A stretch of DNA of 64,000 nt. Origin: Cydia pomonella (lineage: Eukaryota; Arthropoda; Insecta; Lepidoptera; Tortricidae). The position numbers and the translations under genes were made by a program. Each line of letters begins with the position of its first letter. The first letter of the stretch is position 1. Positions 48,240 to 58,900 of this stretch are shown piece after piece. Below the pieces are notes generated by a model. That model searched no databases, had not been told where the DNA came from, and saw only the letters and a list, made by a program, of their open reading frames with translations. Location of the stretch: positions 9,672,001-9,736,000 of the forward strand of contig NC_084703.1 of assembly GCF_033807575.1 (NCBI RefSeq), read 5' to 3'.

Positions 48240-51200
48240 AATCCCATCAGTATCCAAGCTTTAATTTTTGTCACGAAAAACGTAGGTACGAGCAAACCTG
48301 CAATGGTCTTCCGAGCAACTTTTCATATTTTTTCCTGATTTCTACTATTTTCTAAAATCATTGTTACTATTAATTGAATCTATTATTTTATTTATTGTAA
48401 TTTCCATCAAAACTGATATAAAATTACTTTAATGTATCAAGTAATCGCTTAACTTTTTATAATACCTTTTAGAAAATATTGATATATCTTTTGAAGCATA
48501 CGTAATAAATCAGCTTGTGAACGAAACGTTGAATCAGACTCATACAGTCAGACACGAAACCATGTTAGCTGGGCACTTCAGACTTGGCGCGCCACGTCGT
48601 GGCTCGAAAGTACTCGGCATGGTTCGGCGGCTGACTCTAGCACGAACATTTGTACTTCTGGTACTTGAGGAGTGCTACCTTTGTTATTGTCGCCCCTCTC
48701 TTGTCGCGTGCGCCAATAGTTTATTCGTTCAATAGACTAAAAAAATTGACTTGACTAGCGTCACGTATTGAGCACATAAACTATCCTCTTGGGCAGACCG
48801 GCAGACTGTACACGTTAATTACCTAGCGTTCTTTTACTTATTAGAAAAATGATATTACACGAAACTTATAAATATAAAATATTAGTCAAATAACAAATAT
48901 AATTTAAGCAGTCACTCCCCAAATGAACGCAGGTTATCCTAAGTGAAATCTATGCAGTTAATATATTTTTCCAAATACATAGAAAAATGAACATTCTCAA
49001 AAAATCTGTTACTAACATTAAAATATACTTTTTAATGAGCTTAGGTTATCTATGTTTTAGTTTTATACACGGAGTTATATTATACACTTCATTTAGTAAA
49101 TACATGAGGCAAAGTGTTCCTATTTATTTTCTGAGCAATTCATATTATATAAGGTACCTACATACGACGTCGTGATAATGCTAAAATATCATCCGTTGGT
49201 TTACCTACTTATTACTATCTGACTGACTTGACTAGCATATATTGCACAGTAGGTATATTTTTTACGTTTAGGCAAGTACTCTTTGGTGAATTATTGTTTA
49301 CAACTTCGATACAATTTTTATGTTCGATAGAATAAACAAATACAGGTAAGGTCGGGATAACGCAGGCCCGCGGTCCGCGGGCCGCCCTTGTACTCTGCAT
49401 CGTCTATACACTGCACCTAGTCAACAACCGGCTACCAGTTGCCGGAACCTCCGTCCCGACTACGGCGACGGACGGCTACCATCGAGTTACGTTAATATTA
49501 TTTACCTTACTTGTGACGTATTAACGTGGATGTGACTGTTGTATATAATATAAGTATTTATGTATATAATAATATCTAAGATACATTTCCTTATAACTAT
49601 TTGTCTCGTACTTATATCTAATCACTAGACAAATATTTTAGAATTTCGTTTCGGAGAGACGAAGCAGAGGCTACGCCGTAGTACCTACTCTCAAACGTCT
49701 ACCAGCAAACCTAAATCTTAATCTATCAATTATCTGTAAGTATCATAATTTAGAATGTAGTAACGGTTTGCATTTAAATAAAAAGTGAGTATACAGTTTA
49801 AGAGGTGCCGTTATTATCTGAGTGCCTTTGATATACTTCAAGTAATATAAGTAAAGTTAATCTAAAACGTACCTATGTAGTACAATATATTAATTAGTAA
49901 ACATCTAAAATTTACAATGCTACTTCTTGTTTCTAAGATTTTCTGATTTTGTTATAAATTTCGGGCACTAGCTAACTTTCAAGCGCACAGCTCTTGGGTA
50001 AGTGGTCTCCACGGATACGTGAGCTCGGCGATCGACACGACCCCCACGGCAGACGGGTCGCTGACAACCATCGCGACAACGTATTAAACAAGTGACAGCA
50101 GAAGCATATCAATACTTCAAATTATAGCACTCTCTCGCAGAATTTATTTTAAAGGGTTCCGATAAATATAAACTATTTATATCTATGTATAATTTGTAAT
50201 ATCGAAAAACAATTTAGCTCATAATTTTACATACTTGTTTTCGATCATACGGCAGTTGTTTGCTATCTGAGGTGTTGAAGATTTAATTTAGATACTTAGT
50301 GGTAAAAGTTATACAGCTATAAATTAAATATTCGTTCTTATGGAACCCTCTAAGAGTAACACGATCTCACGAATTCGCAGCTGATGACAGGAGCCCTGCT
50401 TGTCAGATATTCGAGGGTACCGGCGAACGTTGTTGGGGGGAAGTCGCTCGTTGCACCGTCACGTTGAGCACGTTATGGTAGTAAGCCATGACGTGCCAGA
50501 ACCGCTGCGATCACGAATCGGCTTCCCTGCCACCAACGGTTCTAATGCTCAACCTAATGCTTCCAGCTACGAGAGTTTAGTTCTAGCGAGAGGTACAAGC
50601 TAATTATTGCTCTAATTCCAACTAATTAGGGAAAGCATTGCATAGACTACTGTGCGCCTATTCTATGGAGGTAATAAATAAATAAAATGTAAAAATTGGT
50701 AAGTAAAAATTGCGTAATCATTTTTAAAGAAGAAAAATTATGCAATTAATTATGGGAGTAGTTCGATGAATCTAAGATACGTTCAAAACTAAGTTCTTAC
50801 CGTTTAATCAAAATAACCTAGAAACATTGAATGACATAACTAAGCGCACGTAGGCTTGGCATGCTAGGAAGCGAATAAATCGTTGGAAAATAATACACTG
50901 CTTTACAAAAGGTCTTCACATAATTTAATGGAATGGTTGATATTGACTATTTTGTAATCGATATTTGATTGACGTTGTTTGGTGTTTTCATTATTTTTAC
51001 TTTATGTTTAATAGGTTCAAATTAGCGACAAATAACTTATTGGCAAATTACTCGGGCAACAACACGCTTTTAATTAACATCCCTTAGTGCAAAACTCTTT
51101 TCACTATTTTATAATTAGTTACGATCAAAAACAATCGTCTCACGGCTGTAGACTATAAAATATTTCAATGTCAATATAAAAATTAACATGTTATAGTATA

Positions 51201-52150
51201 TTAATCTTATTTATTCATATCATAATTTCAACAATTCCTTCAACGAAATAAATGTTTCGCCTAATATTTAAAGGTAATCATACCATGACTGAAACAAAGT
51301 GAAAGGCGCAGAGGTTGAGTACGCATGCTGGAGTTATTAGAAGGGTCAACAATAACTTTACTAACTTCGCGCATGCACACCGCTGATGGAGCCAAACTAT
51401 CGTGACAAAAGTAATTATGATCATATAATATTACTGCAAGCAAATTATGAATTACCTGTATCGTCATCTAACGGTGTTAGTCGTTCGCAAGTGCAGTCGA
51501 CTTTTGACACGGAATAATTTTCGTTTTCAATTAAGAATAATTGTTTTTGCTCTTGTAATAATGTATCCAATACGCAACTATGTCGGCTTGTAATTATTAT
51601 TGGCTCCAATGTCATAAAGTCGACGTGCATTTTCAATGAGAAGCTTAAATTATTGCTGAATTGAAACATTTATCATATATAAATTACAACACGTAGCTAC
51701 AAATTTGTATTAAAATGAAACCAAATATATGTAATAGATAGAATCGGATAGGTTTGCACTACATTCCAACAGAAAACATCTAATATTATTATCACAACAA
51801 TGTAGAAAATAGCAAAGAATAAAGGAACAACTAAGTTTTTAACATACCTACAAAACGACTACAACTAAGTAATTAATATGTTCAAGCGGAGAAATTTGAG
51901 CATCAGATTTTATCATACATTTTGTTCTCCACTCATTTTACCACAAAAATAATAATAATTTGAAACTTTAATTTCACGATTTAATTTTAATTCATACAAC
52001 CATTTGCTACTCAATATTAGTTTAGGAACTTTTTCCAATTACTTCGAAAAATTGCACTGTGTCAAAATCTTAATAAGAAAATTGGAAAATGTGGAAACAA
52101 CATTGTGTTCCAAAAACGTCCATGATTGAATTACTGGGTTCGTTTAGTAA
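48240..52150. other. Intergenic, no gene recognised
   Basis: The sequence is AT-rich. A perfect GC palindrome GGCCCGCGGTCCGCGGGCC stands out at 49366-49384. Open frames here (for example 48517-48735 and 50400-50603) show no known motif. Confidence 0.5.
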
Positions 52151-52164
52151 AGATATTTACAGTT

Positions 52165-52400
52165 CATATGGTGCTACTTTACCGCCCTTGCGCGGTCATT
52201 AGCACTTTACGTGCCATGTCGTATATTTAGAGCCATATGCACTGTAAAACGTTATACGATACACGTGCGAATAGGTAATTCGCAACTCGTGTCGATTTTA
52301 AACACTCCATTCGGTCGGGTTTTAATTCATCGCCATACGTTGCGAATTACCTACTTTTGGAACTTGTATCGTAATGTACTATTATTTCTAAAGCCTTATA
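52165..52400. repeat. Dispersed repeat, copy near the Rdl 3' end
   Basis: It begins CATATGGTGCTACTTTACCG, includes GATACACGTGCGAATAGGTA and CACTCCATTCGGTCGGGTTT, and is found in reverse complement at 60240-60426. Confidence 0.75.
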
Positions 52401-52934
52401 ATAAACACCTACTCATACGGCAAGCTAGTATTTACAGAGTCTGACTACCAGGAAACTGTCTCACAATCGAACTGGCAGCCCGGCAATTCCCGCGCCGACG
52501 TTTGCGCGCCTCCTCGCACTCACTGCGACACCCTCTGTCACTACGGAAACTAAAACACGTCTTGTCCATGTTATCTAAAATGTTCAGTCGTTTAGTTACT
52601 ACTTCAGACTCCAAGAAAAGAGATTTATTATCTTAGATTAAGACGTCCATATTTTATATATCCTCGACACGTTATTTACATTTACATTACATAATTAAAT
52701 TTAATTAATTAGGTACTAGATAGTGCTGTTATATCTACAAATTCTTTTTTGGAATAAGTTATCGATGAGTTCTACGACACATCGTAAGCTAACTTTGTTA
52801 CTAAGTCGTATGGATAATACAGCTAGTTCTATATCTTTCGTCAAACTTATTTCGGAAATAAGTGTGGTTCGTTTCAAATTATTATTGTATGCGATTAAAG
52901 TGGAAAAATAAGTGGATAAAAGACATCGTCCCCT

Positions 52935-55900
52935 CTATTTATCCTCTTCCAGAAGAACCAAATCGTCAGCCACGACGTCGGAGACGTGCAGATAGATGAT
53001 CCAGTACATGAGGTTGAAGCACACGAAGCACACCGGAAACACGATGCGCGAGTACTTGTCGATGTCTGAGGGCGTCATGCCCAGGAGTTTGCTTATATCC
53101 TGGAAATGAGACATAGCTATTTTAAATACATGTCTAATAAATATAACCTACACTTCAATTATAAGATAGATTCGCAAGCGTTACTGTTACCTTTTACATA
53201 ACAATTAAGTATTTAGATATTAACGTTAGAAAAATGTTCGCGTAGCACATGCCTAAAAGACAAATTCGAAACACAGAAATATAATATATATATATTATAT
53301 ATTCGCGTAGTTTATGCAAAGCCTTAATCTAAAATGTTTAAATTACTGATAAATGTAGAAAAAAAAAGAAAAAATTTAGGCATTACCTTGCCGGGGTGGA
53401 GTATGTGCGGTGGTGGCCCTGGGTTCTCCTCTTCAGCTCCGCTCCGGCCCCCATTTATAGTATTCTCTAACGTTCCGCCTTTTGAATGTGCTTTCGGATC
53501 GTGCACTTTGAATCTTACTTCCTGGAAAGTATAATTGGTAATTAACTTAAAGAATAAACACTCCCATGTTTGTATACGAGTTACTAATGAGTAAGTCATA
53601 TTACCGAACAGCTTACCGAAGCTCTTCCTGGAGGACATCTTCCTAACGTCCCCATTTTAGAAAGAGTATGAGGATCACCAACTGGAGGGCAATCAACAGG
53701 CAGTTTCTTTTCGGACGCTATTTTCTGTATGGCTACGAATCTTTGTTTTCTCATTTGTATTCTCTTTGCCATATACCCTACTGTAGCGTATTCTGGAAAG
53801 AAAGAGAAGTGCTTCAGTCTAAGCGTATTTTACATGGTTTCACAAACATTGATAATACATAAATTACACTATCGCAAAATTCGCCTCGCTTGATAAATTG
53901 CATTGCATATGTACTACCTATACTTACATATATGTACTAGCTACTGGGGCATTTATTTGGGAAAAAAGTCGCATTGGCTTTAATTTAAGCTTTTAGAAAA
54001 GTTAGCACAACTGTCAGCTAGATCTCTAGGACGCCTTTCTCTTAATATTATTATCAAAATTATTTGATAATATTTGCCGCGTGTCTGAGCCGCAAACCAA
54101 TCATGCTAACCCCACAATGTTGCACTTTAGAGCATGCGTTTTAACTTCTTTGTGAACAACAATAGTGTTTGTCGTAACTAAAATTCACTCACGCGCTCTT
54201 TTTTGCAAATGTGATATCTAAAGGATATCCCACACTAGCGTCTCCCGAGCGTCGGTATCTAGTCAACTCTATGACTGCTGCTCGACGCAATGTTGGCACA
54301 ACTGCGCAGCGACGTCATTTCCTACAGCACTAACTAGACGCCGTCGCTCATAAGACGCTTGCGGGGTGGAATTAAAAGAGAGCTAATCAAACTGTACCTA
54401 ATAAACTGGCGAAAACCATGACGAAACAGGTGCCGAGGTAGACGTCAATGGACTTGACGTAGGAGATCTTAGGCAGCGCCGCGTTGGTGGATGACATGAG
54501 CGTGGTCATGGTGAGCACGGTGGTGACACCAAGCGACACGCGCGCCGGCGTAGCGTTGCGGTTCAACCAGAACGACACCCACGAGATGATCACGATCAAA
54601 CCCGACGGAATGTATATCTGGATTAGGTAGTATCCCATGGACCGAACAAATTGTATCTCGCAGGCCAACCGAGAATAATTTCCTGTGGAAAATATTCAAA
54701 TATACATTAATTTAGTCCTGCAGAAGTGAGGTAGATATAAACTTTAATTGCAATCACAAATCAAATTTCAATAAAATCGATCTTATAATGAAAAACTTCA
54801 AACGAATTGTATGTTTTGCTATGTTTATATGATTTTAATAGACAGCATACGAGTGTTAATTACATTAATACTAGTATAATCACACCACTCTATCGTGTTT
54901 TTTTTGTGCAATGATACAAAAGCAGGACGTGAAAAGAATCGTGACTGTTTTTGTCCAGTGTTAAAGGTAGTGGTCTTTTCACTTGTTATTTATGGGTTAA
55001 TTCCCCCGCAATACCTGTCGTGAGGGAGATCTCCATGGCTCGCTGGCGATGGCCGAGGACCTTGAACTGCGGCAGCGACACTTCACTCGACACGCCCACC
55101 GAGTTGGGGCCCTCGTTCCATTTGTATCGGATGTCCCGCATGGTGTAGCCGACTGTGCGCAGCGGACACATACATGAAATAACCCCAGGCCCATCGCAAT
55201 GGGTTTTGAGCTCGAGCCGTCATACGGTCGGGGTAAGAGCGGGGGAGTCACGAGCTCGGATAGTCGCGGTCTCGTCGTGCGGTAGTCGTGTCATGTTAGC
55301 GTGTGTGCTAGTGTCGCGGTATCGATCGTCTGCACACGGGCTGAGGGAGACGGGGCGGTGGCGGAGCGATGAACAAACAGTGCATGGGACAGCGGGTGTG
55401 TGATGTTACCTGTTGTCAGCGTCACTACTGTTGCGCGTTGTCGGTGCCCGAGCACTCGGAATTGGGGCAGTTGCACCTCGTTGCTCATTCCGACGCTAGA
55501 ATGTCCGTCTTTCCAATGGTATCGAATGTCTCTCATAGTGTATCCGACTCCGGAGACATGTCAAACACACAAAACGCTATCACTTACGCTGCGGCAGCAT
55601 TGCGGTTCCCTCACCCGCGAGGCCGCAACGATGTCGGAGATGAGACTTACAGCCGTAAGTGGCAAGGCGCAATCGAGCAGACCCGAGCCATCATATTTTA
55701 ATTTAAAATTCTCGGGTCAACTCGACGTGGATGATAGAAAAATATAGGTACATTCTACTAATTCTACGAAATTGATGAAAAGGGACTGGAATAAAATCAA
55801 ACCGTTATGATACGCTATCTATGTAGATAAATGATATTGATAATATACCTTACAACAAGACGAAAAGCAGAACAAACCGTATGAAATTAAGAAATTATTA

Positions 55901-58900
55901 AAGCTTAAATTAAAAAGTCATGCGTGTGCGATCGGTTGATCAGTCAGTGAGTGCGGGGTGCGGGGTGCGAGTGCAGGGCGTTGAGCGCACGCGGTGTGCC
56001 GGCCGCCGCTGGCGCCGCTCGCGGCGCTCCCGGCCGGAGCTCGTCTACGGCCCGCTCATGCTGACTCCGGGGCGCCACCGTCCCCGCCTCCTTAGGCCCG
56101 CAGCTATCTCAGCGTCGATGTCTCAGTATCATTTTTCGCATTATGCTCGTGAGAACAAAGGCTTACTATTATATACGAGTCTGCCTTCTGCGGGTGCTGT
56201 ATGCGAGAAGGAGACGTTCCAACGTATATGAGAACACGAGGGAAATCACGGCACGTGTTGAAGGTAACGCTTGTGCTCACAGGGTACCCTGTGTAGCATC
56301 TGTGATACAAGAAAGTGATCACGACACAATATCGGTAAGCCTAGTGATACATTTGCATTGTGGCAGGCTCAAATTAATGAATTGCTTTTGGTGAGCACAA
56401 TTAAACACAGTTTCGAAATGTAATTAATTATTTTTCTATCATCGGTGATTAAATACGGTAGGCCTCGCCCTTTTAGTTTCTTTGTTTGTAAATATAACGT
56501 CCTCGTTTATATTATCAACGTGAACCGTTAATGACAGACAAAGAATGCAAACACTCATTGAAAAGCGTGCTTTCATTTATACACTGATATATGATGTTAT
56601 ATAATATTTTAGAAAGTATATAATTATATATATAAATAATACATATTTCAAGGATTTTTTTGCAAGTATTGAGGCACACTTTTGGCATTTGGCACACTCA
56701 GTGACTTAATAAAATTGAATGTTTTAAAAATGTCAAGATACTTACAACTCTCAATTTCTATGTGACACAGTTGTCTGTCCATAGGAAAATATTGTAGATG
56801 CATAGGACATGATGCTGTGATAGTTAATCTGAAAGTTCAATAAAATATGTCGTGACGTTTTTATATTACCTACCTATATAATATAATTTGTAGTGCTTCA
56901 TGAGTATTACAAATACAGTATACGTTGATATCATGTTACCTGATACTTCTAGTAATAGAGCCTGAATGATGGATACGTATGAATTCGTTGCTAGTGGTTG
57001 CTATGTGGAAATATGATTGCTTTTCATTTACAAAGAATGTGTCTGGAACCCATATGTTTTTTATGAACTCGGATCCCACTGATAACGTCTCAACTCCAGG
57101 TCGTTTTTTATATGCCAGTCGTGGATCTGTCCAAAACTGTCTGAAGTAAAAATCCAATGTGAAGTCCTGTTGAAAGCACAAAACAAAATATCAATATAAA
57201 TTTCTATCTTCTTAATTATTACTCAGCTAATGGAAACATGAGATTACGGCATGAACCAAATGAACAAATTATAATATGGATTTTTAACATAGTATAAATA
57301 CATAGTTCCTACTTCGATTGCTTCATTTAATTGACTTCCGAAGAATCTCATTTTTTTATATGGTAGGAGCTATGTTAGGTCAATATATTTTCAAATGAGT
57401 TTATTAAAATAAATGCTATAATTCTATTATTACATCAACATCTAACACCGGCATGCTTGTTTTGAAAACAACTTGATCTTACAGTGATGAGTACACACTG
57501 TGAGAGTCGTGTTCGGCAGACTAAGAACAAAGTAAGTAACAACAAGTCCGGAACTTGGTTCTTAAGCTCCAGATAGCGTCAGTTTCTATTGAGTTTCGGT
57601 ATTAAGACACAGTACTACATTGAAAAGACAAAATTTAGCGAAAAGCTTAAACATAAAATAAAGGTGTGCACAGAGTGTGTTAGTGACATGAAGCCTATAG
57701 ACATTGATGGTGTGAAGTCTAAGAATGAACAGGTAGGTGGGTGCGCTACGTGGAGGAAGGACGAGTTGAGTGGGTGGCAGCGCAGGCGGGCACCCACGGC
57801 TCGATATAGGCAGACCTCTCTCAGAAGCTAACAAGCCGGCACGAATACAACTTGCCTCGATTAACTCGGACAAGGTATAAAACATTTTCAACGTTCGTTT
57901 ATGAGCACCAATCGCTGAAACGCGACTTTTTATTCAGGCAACCTCCCTCCCTGGGCCATGGGTCACGTCTCATTGTGACCTTCCCAACCTTGATTTGGTT
58001 TCCACTTCGGGGTCTTTCACCCAATCACGCCTATCGGGCTCATTCAGCTTGACTCATTGGAAAGCCGACTTCGCTCTGCGCGACCGCGTGCCGTGCAGCG
58101 CAAGCGGGCAATGTATTAGCTAGCTAGGTGATAACGCCTACTTCATAAGAATTTCCTTCTGTTGGCTATGAAGTATAAGAGCGAGATGCAGTCGGTGTTC
58201 CAATTTACTGAAGACCAAAAAGGTACGAATACTGGTAATATTCAGTAGATACACATAGACGTACAAACACAACAAACTACAAAATGAGTCACGACAAGAA
58301 TTGCACAGTCGTCGCAAATCCATAGAGCATGAAATGTAAAATATTCGAACATTACAAACAAGAACATAATAATAGAAAACTGTTATAAACCATGATATAT
58401 GCTGACTATACGCTGTTCGGATACCGCGACATCTTCATTATACACTTTTTTTTAATGATTCCATTGTGAACGATTGGATTAGGTACCTCGAGACAACAAA
58501 AGTAATGGCAACTATTGATTTATGGAATTTGTCTTTTTTTTCTCATTAAGTTTTAACGTTACGTTTGAAGATTATAACTCCTCGTGTAGTTAAAATGTCA
58601 ACAGATGCCATTATTTTATTATCACTTTAGTAGCAGCAACTTTGGAGTTACGAGTACTGCTGGACACACAACTGGATAAACTTTCAAGGTTATAACGAAT
58701 TGCTTTTCTTATTATGATGCCCTTGACGTATAGTGTTTCAAGTTACCATTTTGGTGTTTTAACGAGAAACAACATAATAAGAAAGCAAGTTGGCGGACAA
58801 AGGGCGATCTGCTCCACCAAACGCGGACATGCTCGCAGCCTCGTGTCTGGGGCTGCTCGGTCACCGCGGCAGGCGCGCGCCGCGGCGCCGGAGCGACCGA

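Noticed and set aside
54951..55747. Plus-strand frames opposite the Rdl exon 6 region
   Set aside because: These are antisense shadows of the real minus-strand exons.
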